From: Olavius sp. associated proteobacterium Delta 1
GTDB lineage: Bacteria; Desulfobacterota; Desulfobacteria; Desulfobacterales; JAFDCJ01
Direction: 5' to 3'
Assembly: GCA_902749685.1 (NCBI GenBank)
Contig: CACVKW010000363.1
Location: forward strand, 38,745-102,744
DNA length: 64,000 bases
Shown: one piece after another, positions 1-9,026 of the stretch
Layout of the letters: each line of letters begins with the position of its first letter
Position numbering within the stretch: position 1 is the stretch's first letter
Program-made: the position numbers and the translations under genes
Notes under the pieces: generated by a model
Seen by the model: only the letters and a program-made list of their open reading frames with translations
Told to the model about the DNA's origin: nothing
Database searches by the model: none

Positions 1-2
1 TC

Positions 3-1772
3 AGCAAACGATTGGTTGAGATGATGGAGGGCGATATCCGGGTGGAAAGTGAACCCGGCACCGGCAGTACGTTTATCTTTAATGCTGTCTTTGGTCTGGC
101 CACGCAAGAAATCGAAAAAAGAAGCCATCTGATAGGTGACCTGAAAGGTATGCGGGTGCTGGTGGTCGATGACAGCATCACCTCCCAAAACATTTTTAAA
201 GAAACCCTGGAGTCATTTTCTTTTGACGTGGTTGTCGTCGACTCCGGCGAAAAAGCCATCGCTGAAATTAATAAAGCTGCAGACCAAGGAGAAAACTACG
301 ATCTGGTTATCATGGACTGGAAAATGCCCGGAATGGATGGAATCGAAACAGCTCGCAAAATTAAGGAACAAATCCAATTAACTCCTTCACCCCGCATCAT
401 TATGGCTACGGCTTACGGTCGACAGGAGGTGATGCAAAAGGCCGAAAGTGCCCGTTTGGAAGGGTTTCTCATTAAACCCGTTAATCCTTCGGTGATGTTC
501 AATACGATTATGGAAGTTTTCGGCAAAGAGGTGACGCGGGGTCCGCGCGTTCAGGCCGGCCAGCAACCAATCGACGATGCCTTGCAAAAGATTGAAGGTG
601 CACGAATTCTTCTGGTGGAAGACAATGAAATCAATCAACAGGTAGCCATGGAAATTTTAAGCGGTGCCGGCCTGCAGGTATCCCTGGCAATCAACGGTCA
701 AGAAGCCGTAAATATGGTCCGGGAAAACGAATTCGATGGCGTCCTGATGGACATTCAAATGCCGGTCATGGACGGGTACGAAGCAACTCGCATAATACGC
801 GAGTTGCAGCTCAAAGCTCAAAGCTCAAAGCTAAATGGAAAGGATTCCGATAACCTTTCAGCTTTCAGCTTTCACCATTCAGCTGGAGCGGAGCTCCCGA
901 TTATAGCCATGACGGCGCATGCCATGGCCGGGGACCGTGAAAAAAGTCTGTCGATTGGCATGAACGACCATGTTGCCAAGCCCATCGATCCGAATGAGCT
1001 TTTCACGACTCTGGAAAAATGGATTCTTCCGGCAAAGGACCGCGAGTATGTCAAAATCTCACCGACCGAGTCGCCGGCAAGTATGCCGGAGACAGTTTCT
1101 GGCCAAACGCCGTCCCAACCGCAGCCCGACATGGGAGAAAGCTGGCTGCCGAAAGTTTTAGCGGGATTTGATCTCGTGGCCGGTCTTAAAAGACTGCAAG
1201 GCAATCGGAAGCTTTACCGAAAATTGTTGCTGGATTTTAATGCCAAATACGCGCCAACTGCCGAAGACATTCAGCAAGCACTAACCGCCAATGATATAAA
1301 CCAGGTGCACAGCCTGGTTCATAATATTAAAGGGCTCGCCGGAAATTTATCGGCCATCAGATTACAGTCAGCAGCAGCGGATATGGACGGACTGGTTAAG
1401 CTGGCACTCTCAGGGAAACTCCCGGAGCCGGGTCATATGGACCGCGCGTTTACGGAATTGAAAAATGCCCTGGACGAGGCGCTGACATCCAGTCAGGCCC
1501 TAAAACAGTCCACCACAAAAATTATTGCGCAGCCCGACGAAGCGGCAATTCCATCAATGCCGGTCGAACTGGCCGAACAACTCGCCGAACGCCTGCGGGA
1601 CGCCGTCGAAATGGGGAATATTTCCGAATTAAAAGCCATCGCAAAGAAACTGAGACTAGGCGATAATACCTATGGTAGTTTCAGCGATACAATTCTACAG
1701 TTGACAGAGGACTTTGATTTTGACGGTATTTTGAAGTTGATCGACGAACTAGTATCAAGGTCAGAAATTTAA
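3..1772 (+). CDS. Hybrid sensor histidine kinase, C-terminal part (HATPase end, two REC domains, HPt); 5' end outside window
   Basis: The reading frame is open from the window edge and begins inside the ATPase domain: the first residues end in the G2 box (EPGTGSTFIF), so the sensor and dimerisation domains lie upstream of the window. Two receiver domains follow. REC1 (about residues 46-170, counted from the TTG at 12) has the acidic pair in VLVVDDS and phospho-acceptor Asp102 in VIMDWKMPG. REC2 (about 196-340) has LLVEDNEINQQ and VLMDIQMPVMDG. Near residue 440 an HPt domain carries the phospho-accepting His in VHNIKGLAGN. This is a multistep phosphorelay kinase of the BarA/ArcB type; its partner regulator is not in the window. 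REC2 is interrupted between RIIREL and LPIIAMTAHAM by about 28 residues encoded by a word-array repeat (807-890). The gene ends alone, followed by an AT-rich array. Domain assignment is secure; the signal sensed is unknown. Confidence 0.93.
   Translation, partial: SKRLVEMMEGDIRVESEPGTGSTFIFNAVFGLATQEIEKRSHLIGDLKGMRVLVVDDSITSQNIFKETLESFSFDVVVVDSGEKAIAEINKAADQGENYDLVIMDWKMPGMDGIETARKIKEQIQLTPSPRIIMATAYGRQEVMQKAESARLEGFLIKPVNPSVMFNTIMEVFGKEVTRGPRVQAGQQPIDDALQKIEGARILLVEDNEINQQVAMEILSGAGLQVSLAINGQEAVNMVRENEFDGVLMDIQMPVMDGYEATRIIRELQLKAQSSKLNGKDSDNLSAFSFHHSAGAELPIIAMTAHAMAGDREKSLSIGMNDHVAKPIDPNELFTTLEKWILPAKDREYVKISPTESPASMPETVSGQTPSQPQPDMGESWLPKVLAGFDLVAGLKRLQGNRKLYRKLLLDFNAKYAPTAEDIQQALTANDINQVHSLVHNIKGLAGNLSAIRLQSAAADMDGLVKLALSGKLPEPGHMDRAFTELKNALDEALTSSQALKQSTTKIIAQPDEAAIPSMPVELAEQLAERLRDAVEMGNISELKAIAKKLRLGDNTYGSFSDTILQLTEDFDFDGILKLIDELVSRSEI
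807..890. repeat. Word array inside the REC2 coding region
   Basis: Left arm 807-834 is a direct array of the word AGCTCAA (three to four copies). Right arm 855-883 is an array of TTTCAGC/CAGCTTTC, roughly its reverse complement. The array stays in frame and adds about 28 residues between two normally adjacent parts of the receiver domain. Confidence 0.7.
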
Positions 1773-1810
1773 AACTGAGCTGTATTTTTTGTTTGGAAGG
1801 ATTTAAGAGA

Positions 1811-1975
1811 ATCTAAAATCCCAAATCTCAAGCATCAAATCACAAATAAATCCCAAATTACAATTTCCAATAACCAAAACTCAACCGCAACAAGCGCTTT
1901 TGTTTGGAATTTTGAATTTGGAGAATTTGATTTTGTTTGAAATTTGTTTTTTGGTATTTGGAATTTATTATTTTT
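1811..1975. repeat. AT-rich word array with inverted arms
   Basis: The 257 bp gap after the kinase is filled by words of the type AAATCCCAAATC and AAATCACAAAT on the left (1811-1885). On the right (1900-1970) their complements appear, for example TTTGGAATTTTGAATTTGG. The two halves can fold back on each other. No terminator with a clean stem and T-run is seen. Confidence 0.7.
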
Positions 1976-2029
1976 TCATTGATTTCATAGTCGATTCATC
2001 AGGTATTCAATCATCATTCGTCCTTCCAA

Positions 2030-3274
2030 TTACCCCCCAATAATTCCTACCACTGCTCCCGTCATACAGGTTGCCAGTGTTCCGGCGATGATGGAGCGCA
2101 ACCCCAGCGACACGATTTCATTCCGGCGGGTCGGTGCCATGGTGCCCATTCCGCCAATCATAATACCCAGGCTGCCGGGGTTGGCAAATCCGCACATGGC
2201 GTAAGTCATAATCAAAAAACTTCTGGGGCTCAAACTGCCCGGCTCCAATTGACTCATTTGCAGGTAAGCCAGCAATTCGTTGAGAATCGTTTTGGTTCCC
2301 ATGAGAGACCCGGCGATCCCGGCTTCCTGCCAGGGGACGCCCATCAGCCACACCACCGGTGCCATGACATACCCCATCAGCTGCTGCAGTGTAACCGGTT
2401 TATCGCCGATTTGAGGCAAAATACCCAGAATCAGATTGATAAGATATACCAGCGCAACCAGCACCACCAGCATGGCAATTATGTTGAGCAGCAGATTAAC
2501 TCCCTGCAGGGTACCCTTTGTCACGGCGTCCATGGAACCGGTGGCCTGCTCCGGTGCCGTCAGTTCGCCGGTTGTCAACTCACCGGTTTCAGGGACCATG
2601 AGTTTGGAGATCAAAACTGCTGCCGGCACACTGATAATTGATGCCGTCAGGATGTGACCCATCACATCAGGAATCGTATTGCCGAGAAAACTGGCATACA
2701 GTACCATGACCGTACCGGCGATGGTAGCCATACCGCAGGTCATGAGGGTAAAGATTTCACTGCGAGTCATGCTTTGCAGATAAGGTCGAATAAAAAGGGG
2801 AGCTTCGATCATTCCCACGAATATGTTTACAGACACGCCTAATCCCTCTGCGCCCCCCAGCCGCATGGTTTTCTGCAACGCCCAGGAAAAGGCTTTGACC
2901 ACCGGCGGCAGGACTTTCCAGTAAAACAGCAGCGCCGACAGGGCACTCATCAGCAACACCAGCGGAAGCCCTCTGAAGGCCAGTATAAAACTTGCTCCAG
3001 GATATGGCTCTTTGAACGGAAGGCTCCCGCCGCCGAGATAGCCGAATACAAAAGAGGTGCCGGCCGTGGTGGCTTCTTCAAGGGACAACACCACGCGGTT
3101 TAGCAACAGAAAAAATTCTTGGAAAACAGGCAGTTTTAATAGAAGCAGTCCGACCACCAATTGAATAACGATACCGATTACGGCGATCTTTAAATTTGCC
3201 TCTTTACGATTTTCGCTCATTAACCATGCCAGACCCGTGAAAATCAATAATCCGGCGACGCTTTGGATAATCAT
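2030..3274 (-). CDS. nupC: NupC-type concentrative nucleoside transporter
   Basis: A 414-residue very hydrophobic protein of the CNT family, which imports nucleosides across the inner membrane driven by an ion gradient. The length matches bacterial NupC. N-terminal helices (IIQSVAGLLIFTGLAWLM, IGIVIQLVVGLLLLKLP) precede a gate/core region and the C-terminal conserved block with CGFANPGSLGIMIGGMG and APTRRNEIVSLGLRSIIAG, a strong CNT signature. The ATG at 3274 is preceded on the minus strand by a purine-rich stretch. It stands alone, read opposite to both flanking genes, with word arrays on each side. The family is secure; whether it takes up purines, pyrimidines or both cannot be read from the sequence. 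Confidence 0.93.
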   Translation of the reverse strand: MIIQSVAGLLIFTGLAWLMSENRKEANLKIAVIGIVIQLVVGLLLLKLPVFQEFFLLLNRVVLSLEEATTAGTSFVFGYLGGGSLPFKEPYPGASFILAFRGLPLVLLMSALSALLFYWKVLPPVVKAFSWALQKTMRLGGAEGLGVSVNIFVGMIEAPLFIRPYLQSMTRSEIFTLMTCGMATIAGTVMVLYASFLGNTIPDVMGHILTASIISVPAAVLISKLMVPETGELTTGELTAPEQATGSMDAVTKGTLQGVNLLLNIIAMLVVLVALVYLINLILGILPQIGDKPVTLQQLMGYVMAPVVWLMGVPWQEAGIAGSLMGTKTILNELLAYLQMSQLEPGSLSPRSFLIMTYAMCGFANPGSLGIMIGGMGTMAPTRRNEIVSLGLRSIIAGTLATCMTGAVVGIIGG

Positions 3275-3963
3275 TGTGCTGTCCTTTCCGACTGCTAATC
3301 GTTATTGAGGCGAAGCGAGCTAACTTGTATCAGAGCCAATTTGCTTTGTCCATATGCGCATGGCGGGATGCAGGCACGATGTAAGGTAAAAGGTATAGGG
3401 TATAGGGTTTAGGGTAACAAAAGAAAATATCGAATATCGAATATCGAACCGCAGAATGTCGAAGGGTGGAATCGCTACGCTCTGGCTTTTTAAAAGTACC
3501 TTTTAATAGCCCTTTGAGCCCTTCAACGAAACGGCGGATCTACGACTTTCAGCCTTGACTCTGGTGTCATAGACGCCACACCTCAAACCATATACCCTAT
3601 ACCTTATACCATCTATCCCTTTCTGTCTTCTGCCTTCTGCCTGCCGCGGCGAAGCCGTCAGGCGAAGACGGGTCTCCTTTTTTCCGTCATCTGGATTGTC
3701 CTTGACAAAATGGGCGACTGCAGAATAATTGAACTTAGTTCGCTTCGCTCATCCGCCGGAGGCGGAGAATAATGGAATCCCGCTGAATAGCGGGAATGGA
3801 ATATTGGGACCATTGGTGTTGCATCTGATTGAAAAATAATACGGTTCATGGGATAAACAAACCCTGGATCGAAAAAACATCAACAGAGGATTTAAAAAAC
3901 TGCGGGTCCGGCAAGATGCTGTGTCCCTCTATGTCTTGGCCTGTAAAATATCGGGTAACATTT
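3275..3963. other. 690 bp non-coding region made largely of repeats
   Basis: No convincing gene. The region holds the 3384-3640 word array and then a stretch (3730-3800) of GC-rich palindromic words: CCGCCGGAGGCGG near 3750 and CCCGCTGAATAGCGGG near 3778. The outward-facing nupC and hydrolase promoters must lie here, but I cannot pick a reliable one. Confidence 0.6.
3384..3640. repeat. Word-array element with 26 bp inverted ends
   Basis: The left end 3384-3409 (GGTAAAAGGTATAGGGTATA and on) matches the reverse complement of 3585-3610 at 24 of 26 positions by my count. Inside lies a second word set, GAATATCGAATATCGAA, followed by CCGCAGAATGTCGAAGGG (3426-3470). This second set recurs at 40200, 45740, 47880 and 52890. 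The right end runs on into TCTGTCTTCTGCCTTCTGCC words. Confidence 0.75.
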
Positions 3964-4788
3964 ATGCCCCCTCTGCTAAAATATATATTCTGGCCGTTTT
4001 GTATTTATATAGCCTACTGCGGTCTTCTGTTTCTTCTGCAGCGCCAGATCATGTTTCCCAGAGGAATGATTCCGCAGCCGACGCCCTCTGGTCAAAAGTT
4101 TCCCGCACTGGAAAAGATCTGGCTGGAAACTAAATCCGGCAAAGTTGAATCCTGGTTGCTGCCGCCGGCTTCAGGTAGCGCTGCGGGTCCGTCTCCGGCG
4201 ATAATTTTCGGACATGGCAACGGCGAATTAATTGATTTCTGGCCGGATGATCTCAAGGGGTTTTGCCGACTCGGATTTGCAGTGCTGCTGGTCGAATATC
4301 CGGGCTACGGACGCTCGGCCGGATCCCCCTCCCAGGAGAGTATTACGGAGGCATTTGCAGCGGCTTACGATGTCCTGATAGCCAGAAAAGATATCGACTC
4401 CTCCCGCATTGTCCTTTTTGGCCGTTCACTGGGTGGCGGTGCGGTATGCGCATTGTCGGTCAAACGACCATCGGCAGCCCTGATTCTGATGTCGACGTTT
4501 ACCAGCGCCCGATCCTTTGCCAAACGCTATCTGGCGCCTTCATTTCTTGTCAGGGATCCTTTGGACAATCGGTCAGCGGTTGAAACATACAAAGGGCCGA
4601 TTCTGATCCTGCACGGCAGGCATGATACGGTGATACCGTTCGCCCACGGAAAGGCGCTCCACAAAGCGGCCGGCAGGGGAAAACTGATCGCCTATGAAGC
4701 CGGCCACAACGACTGCCCACCGGACTGGAATGTATTCTGGAAAGACATCGAAGGGTTCTTGGGGGAAAATAAAATTATCACCCCATGA
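3964..4788 (+). CDS. Alpha/beta hydrolase with N-terminal membrane anchor (BEM46/ABHD13-like)
   Basis: A serine hydrolase of the alpha/beta fold. An N-terminal hydrophobic helix (LLKYIFWPFCIYIAYCGLLF) anchors it in the membrane with the hydrolase domain following. Visible catalytic features are the oxyanion segment HGNGE, the nucleophile elbow GRSLGGG, the acid in HGRHDTVIP and the His in AGHNDCP, so the Ser-Asp-His triad is complete. The frame is open upstream to a TTG at 3829, with ATGs at 3916, 3931 and 3964; none has a good ribosome-binding site. I chose 3964 because it sits directly before the helix. Substrate unknown; the family includes acyl-ester hydrolases and peptidase-like S33 proteins. 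It is convergent with the methyltransferase gene and separated from it by a bidirectional terminator. Confidence 0.87.
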   Translation: MPPLLKYIFWPFCIYIAYCGLLFLLQRQIMFPRGMIPQPTPSGQKFPALEKIWLETKSGKVESWLLPPASGSAAGPSPAIIFGHGNGELIDFWPDDLKGFCRLGFAVLLVEYPGYGRSAGSPSQESITEAFAAAYDVLIARKDIDSSRIVLFGRSLGGGAVCALSVKRPSAALILMSTFTSARSFAKRYLAPSFLVRDPLDNRSAVETYKGPILILHGRHDTVIPFAHGKALHKAAGRGKLIAYEAGHNDCPPDWNVFWKDIEGFLGENKIITP

Positions 4789-4824
4789 AAAAGCGAACCA
4801 CGCTGAAGACGTGATTCGCTTTTA
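4787..4824. terminator. Bidirectional terminator between convergent genes
   Basis: An A-run, then a stem AAAAGCGAA plus CACG pairing with CGTG and TTCGCTTTT (one mismatch), then T-rich sequence. It has an A-run/T-run symmetry that serves both strands, and lies between the hydrolase stop and the methyltransferase stop. The core hairpin sequence recurs at 21157-21178. Confidence 0.75.
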
Positions 4825-4894
4825 AACTACTTACTTCGATGCGCGGCATACAATATAGTTCTTCGCATTTTTATCCACATCGCAAACAATCAGA

Positions 4895-5674
4895 TTATGG
4901 CTTTTGCCCGACTCCCAGCATGCGCCGGTTCATGAACCCATAATCCCCCTCAAACCTGTGGGGTGAAAAATCAGTGTGAATTTTAATTTGATTAAATCCG
5001 GTCTTTTCCAGAAGAATTGCGAGGCTTTGTGAATCGTAAAGTCGAATGGCATAGGTTCGATCCCGGATCAAGCCGTTCTGCTTGCTGATCACCATTTCGC
5101 GGGCGCTAATTGATTCTTTAGTTAATTCTCGCTGGCGGCAGACGACTGTGTCTTCACCGATTTCATGCCAGGCATTTGGCGTAAACATCTTTTTAACCGC
5201 GGCCCCGTCGACAACGTCCGCCAGCAGCCAGCCGCCGGGCACCAAAAGCCGATATGCTTCCGATAAAATTTTGCCATCGGCATCCGGCTCCGGCACATAT
5301 CCCAGTGAATTGCCCATAATCAATACGTGATTAAAAATATTCGGGGGCAAATCAATCTCGCGTGCATCAGAGCAAATAAGCTGAATCGGGTAATCATGCG
5401 CTCTGGATTTATCCCCGGCGATATCGATCAGCGATTGTGAATAATCCAGCAGTGTACAGGAGCTAAATCCCCGCCGACAAAGCTCGAAGCTGTGACGCCC
5501 ATGCCCGCCGCACAGATCCAACACCTTATGGCCGCATTTCATCGGAAGCAATTCGCAGACAACATCCACTTCAAGGCGGGTGAGTGTATCATCGCAAACC
5601 GAACGGGCGTCCGTCAAAAGGTAGACGTCGTCAAACATGGTTTTCCACCAGTCGGGATCAACTTCGATGGGCAT
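4895..5674 (-). CDS. Class I SAM-dependent methyltransferase
   Basis: A 259-residue Rossmann-fold methyltransferase. Motif I is VLDLCGGHGRH (SAM glycine loop), followed by LLDYSQSLI (motif with the acidic residue that binds the ribose), SDAREIDLP (motif III region) and VLIMGNSLGYVP (motif IV). The C-terminal half has the beta hairpin seen in the Methyltransf_11/25 type. It is the last gene of a three-gene minus-strand operon after the DUF885 and ATP-grasp-like genes, 92 bp downstream of the latter. Its substrate is unknown; the shared operon suggests that it may modify a product of the ATP-grasp-like enzyme, which is inference only. Confidence 0.88.
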   Translation of the reverse strand: MPIEVDPDWWKTMFDDVYLLTDARSVCDDTLTRLEVDVVCELLPMKCGHKVLDLCGGHGRHSFELCRRGFSSCTLLDYSQSLIDIAGDKSRAHDYPIQLICSDAREIDLPPNIFNHVLIMGNSLGYVPEPDADGKILSEAYRLLVPGGWLLADVVDGAAVKKMFTPNAWHEIGEDTVVCRQRELTKESISAREMVISKQNGLIRDRTYAIRLYDSQSLAILLEKTGFNQIKIHTDFSPHRFEGDYGFMNRRMLGVGQKP

Positions 5675-5734
5675 GGGGACTCCTTTGCGGGGGAATATTT
5701 GGACCTAATTGGATTTGTTCTGATTATCTCGACA

Positions 5735-5777
5735 GCAATAAATATTCAATTTACAATCTTCAATTTTCAATTCAAAG
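5735..5777. repeat. Short AT-rich word array
   Basis: Repeats of the words ATTCAATTT and TTCAATTTTC between the methyltransferase start and the end of the preceding gene. The array overlaps the last codons of that gene. Only one arm is seen. Confidence 0.5.
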
Positions 5778-7149
5778 GTTCTGCCCCGAAGCCAAATAAT
5801 CCATCTGATGCGATGATGGCTGCCGAACCGTGCCAGGGATTCATTCTAGCAATCTCAAGTTCTTCTTCCTCGATCCGGATCAACTCATCCAGTTGCCCGG
5901 TCAGCCACAGGTTTTCGAGTGTCAGGCAGTCGGCCCACATTTTTTGTCCATAGCTTTTCAGTGCTTCAATCTGACCGGCAGCGATCAGCCTGGGGCGCAA
6001 CGCAATTTTTACAGGGCCCAACAAATAGGTAAAATCACAATCCATGGCCATCTGGTTCTGATCCTCTATAACCTGGAGCAGCTCACCGGCATCCAGGCTG
6101 CTGATGGTATCATTAATATGATCGACTGCTTCTCTGACATTCATATCCGAAGAAAGAATTGCCAGGGGTTGAAATCCGCCACCGCTTCCGACATTTGTGG
6201 GCACTCCGCCATAGCGGCCGACAAATCCGAGCATGCCGTGGGGTCCCATTAGACAGCGAAAGTCAGTCTGGTAGCGTTTAAAATCTATTTTTTCATTCAT
6301 CAAATGCGGAATTTCTTCCGCCCACAAAGAAAGAGGAATTTTTTCCTGCACAATGTAGTCCCCGGCTTTCAGGGCCAGCCCAATCGCCTCATCAGCATCA
6401 TGATTGACCGTCCCGACTCTGACACCGTGTCCGGAATACCCTCTTTCCGGTTTAAGAACCAGGTTGTCCCAATTGCGGCGGGTCCAATCGATCAGATCCT
6501 CGATAATTTCCCCGTTTGGAGATTCTGTTTTGCGATCGAAGAATTGACGGGTCCAGGGGGTTCGCTGTACGATTTCTGTGTGGAAACGATCGCTGCCGGG
6601 ACCGGTCAGTAATTCAAACATGCTCTTTACATTAAAAGGCTCCGTCCCGCGGGGGTTAATGACGCGGTGTTCTTTTACGGCCTGCAGCACGGGTGTTAAA
6701 TCATGCTGACGGTGCAGGGCCAGGAGCACATCCGTGTTGAAATCCATAAATATCACCGATACCGGTTGCCCCCGCCAGCAAACCTGCCCGTTGCTCAGTT
6801 CAAGTTCCTGGGGGGCCATCAGCACACCGCTGATTCCATCTACCGCCCCCAGCCTTTTAGCCAGGTTTATATTTTCGGTAACATCTGCCAGAGTTTCTGC
6901 TTCAGCAACGACAGCGATCAGTCCCGAATTTTGACCGGCGCGTGACTTATGGGTCTGCACCAGTATATCGATAAACCCGTCAACGGGTGAAAAGTAGGGA
7001 TTGTCAAAGTCCAATGATAATTTCATGGGACGGATTTGGTTAATGCGCTGCCAGACCGCCTTGCCGATGATCTGGGTAAGCCGCTGATAGTCCCAGCCAC
7101 CCGGACTGCCTAAGTTCCACTCCGAATGATACCCTTTGAATTCTTCCAC
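5767..7149 (-). CDS. ATP-grasp-like protein of unknown substrate
   Basis: A 460-residue protein. I read it as an ATP-grasp-type ligase from the central and C-terminal pattern: NPRGTEPFNVKSMFELLTG, then NLVLKPERGYSGHGVRVG (Lys and Gly-rich ATP-binding strand and loop) and DYIVQEKIP (the hinge strand that contacts adenine). C-terminal GRYGGVPTNVGSGGG would fit the Mg-binding end. Such enzymes join a carboxylate to an amine through an acyl phosphate, as in glutathionylspermidine-synthase-like or peptide ligases. The start is GTG at 7149 with AGGAA seven bases upstream. It lies 27 bp after the DUF885 gene, so the two are surely cotranscribed. Family placement is by motif only; the N-terminal 200 residues I do not recognise. 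Confidence 0.65.
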   Translation of the reverse strand: MEEFKGYHSEWNLGSPGGWDYQRLTQIIGKAVWQRINQIRPMKLSLDFDNPYFSPVDGFIDILVQTHKSRAGQNSGLIAVVAEAETLADVTENINLAKRLGAVDGISGVLMAPQELELSNGQVCWRGQPVSVIFMDFNTDVLLALHRQHDLTPVLQAVKEHRVINPRGTEPFNVKSMFELLTGPGSDRFHTEIVQRTPWTRQFFDRKTESPNGEIIEDLIDWTRRNWDNLVLKPERGYSGHGVRVGTVNHDADEAIGLALKAGDYIVQEKIPLSLWAEEIPHLMNEKIDFKRYQTDFRCLMGPHGMLGFVGRYGGVPTNVGSGGGFQPLAILSSDMNVREAVDHINDTISSLDAGELLQVIEDQNQMAMDCDFTYLLGPVKIALRPRLIAAGQIEALKSYGQKMWADCLTLENLWLTGQLDELIRIEEEELEIARMNPWHGSAAIIASDGLFGFGAEPLN

Positions 7150-7176
7150 TTTATTTTTCCTATTTTAATTATTGGA

Positions 7177-8826
7177 TTAGACATTTCTCGGGGCGGAATA
7201 ATTATCGAATCTTTCTTTGATTAAATGAAACGGCAGTTCCCCGCCTTCCAGCAAAAATGTGTGAAAATCCTTTCCGTTCATTTTACGGCCACAGGAAGTC
7301 TTTAACTGTTTGAACTCGTGGCAGCCAAGACTGTAGCACAGCTGGTAGCCGGGGTTCAATCGAAAACGGTCTACCTGGCGTTGTGATTCTTCGGTAGAAA
7401 AACCACAAACTTTTAACAGATGAATGGCATCAAGCATTTTAATTTTACCGGTCGTCAACCCGACATCCACCTGACAGCGGGCAGATCTCCAAAGTCTTCT
7501 TTTATAGTCTACCAGCAAATCCATGGGACTGTGAACGTACCCGGCGTCTATCAGCAGAAATTCAGCATATGAAGCCCAACCCTCATAATAAAGCGGTGAT
7601 TCAATTTGACGGCGCACCGGATTTTTCAAGCGGCAGCGAATGGAATCCAGAAAATGATGGCCCGGGATCGTTTCATGGGCGGTGAGCATTTTAAACTCGC
7701 GGTGGAACCGTTTTCTAAGCAGGGAACCGGCCCGATCCGTACTGGATCCTGCAAGATGCGTTGTAATGTAAAAATAACTTTTTTCCCGACCATCTGCGGT
7801 GAACGCTGCGGCAAAAGATGCTGCACCGCGCACGGATTTGAGGTAAAGCGGCGTTTCTGCAACTTCCACGGGCCTGTCTAAATCTGCGGGGCTGAAGCCC
7901 TGCTGACTGAAAAAATGCCTCAACCGCCCAATTTCCTGCCTGTAGAGTGATATCGTATCATCGTCATCAATTTCAAAAGGAAGATAGTTGTGATACAATT
8001 CCTGCCAGGTGGCTGCCGGATCTATTTTTAATCTTAGCTTTTCTAATTGATCAAGATTTTTTTGCCAGTCTTCCACCGCCAGCAGATAAATATCAGCCAC
8101 ATTGCGCATGTTTAAAAAATGATTTCGCAGCGTTTCACTCAGCGTAGCAGCAGCAAATCGCCCATCAGGCTCAACAGACACGATACTTAAATGATCGCCC
8201 ATTGTCTTCAGCGCTGCCGCAGTACGATTCAATTGGGTTGACAACATATCGGCCGTTTTACCGGCTTGGACAGCCAGTAGTTCGTTTCCAATCTGAGCGA
8301 GATATTGACCACAATCCATCAGCATCGACCGGCAGGCTTGATGGTAAGTTTGCGGTATCGAGTTGATATTTTCCGTGGCTTGTCTGAGCAAGCCGGGGAT
8401 TGCCGCCAAACGCGACATCACCCGGTCGAGGCATTCTGCTTGGCTAGCTGCCGGTTTGTTAAGCGCATGGTCTAAACCAATGAACGCAATTTTTAGATAC
8501 AGCAGCGGGTTATATTGCCAGCTGCGCTTTTGTTCGAATTCGATCAAAATACCGGAGATATTGGCCTGCAAGAGTTCAATATCAATCCGGTCTTCAAAAT
8601 TGTCAACCTGATCAGTTAATCTTGAAAACTCGTCCTGGAACGCTTTTAATTTCGTAATTCTCTTCTCGATAACCTGTGAATCAAGGTTGTCCAGCCGGTC
8701 ATAATATTCAGCGGCGGCCTGAGCGCGAGGCAAAAAGTGAAACTCATCGCTGGCACACATGACCGGAAAGCAGCGTGCCAGGTACCCGAAGTACCTATCT
8801 GCTGATTTTGCAGCGGAATCAGTCAT
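7177..8826 (-). CDS. DUF885 family protein, zinc-peptidase-like
   Basis: A 549-residue protein of the DUF885 family, thought to be metallopeptidases distantly like thermolysin/M32. The diagnostic motif HETIPGHHF (HExxxGHH type, zinc ligands) is present near residue 410, followed about 30 residues later by SPLYYEGWASYAEF, whose Glu is the expected third ligand. No signal peptide is visible at the N terminus, so a cytoplasmic location is likely. It is the first gene of a minus-strand operon with the ATP-grasp-like and methyltransferase genes. That pairing suggests a pathway that cuts and joins amide bonds, but this is inference. Start ATG at 8826; the upstream ribosome site is weak. Confidence 0.85.
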   Translation of the reverse strand: MTDSAAKSADRYFGYLARCFPVMCASDEFHFLPRAQAAAEYYDRLDNLDSQVIEKRITKLKAFQDEFSRLTDQVDNFEDRIDIELLQANISGILIEFEQKRSWQYNPLLYLKIAFIGLDHALNKPAASQAECLDRVMSRLAAIPGLLRQATENINSIPQTYHQACRSMLMDCGQYLAQIGNELLAVQAGKTADMLSTQLNRTAAALKTMGDHLSIVSVEPDGRFAAATLSETLRNHFLNMRNVADIYLLAVEDWQKNLDQLEKLRLKIDPAATWQELYHNYLPFEIDDDDTISLYRQEIGRLRHFFSQQGFSPADLDRPVEVAETPLYLKSVRGAASFAAAFTADGREKSYFYITTHLAGSSTDRAGSLLRKRFHREFKMLTAHETIPGHHFLDSIRCRLKNPVRRQIESPLYYEGWASYAEFLLIDAGYVHSPMDLLVDYKRRLWRSARCQVDVGLTTGKIKMLDAIHLLKVCGFSTEESQRQVDRFRLNPGYQLCYSLGCHEFKQLKTSCGRKMNGKDFHTFLLEGGELPFHLIKERFDNYSAPRNV

Positions 8827-8933
8827 AATATTTTCATTCGGAATAAAATTTTCGGCTTATACTTGTTTCATAATCTTAGATAAATATTAACAATCAAATC
8901 GTCAAGAATTGTTTTATTACCTGAATTTTACAC

Positions 8934-8970
8934 CCAAAAGGGCGGTACCTGCCATGCCGCCCTTCTTTTA
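8934..8970. terminator. Rho-independent terminator without an obvious annotated client
   Basis: AAAAGGGCGG pairs with CCGCCCTT around a loop of about a dozen bases, followed by CTTTTA on the plus strand and by TTTTGGG on the minus strand. The DUF885 gene is read away from it. The only candidate client is the small minus-strand ORF ending at 9027. Confidence 0.7.
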
Positions 8971-9026
8971 TAAGCTGTTCCAAAACCCCGGATGGGATAT
9001 CGTCGTTTAATTTTCATGCGCGGTTC

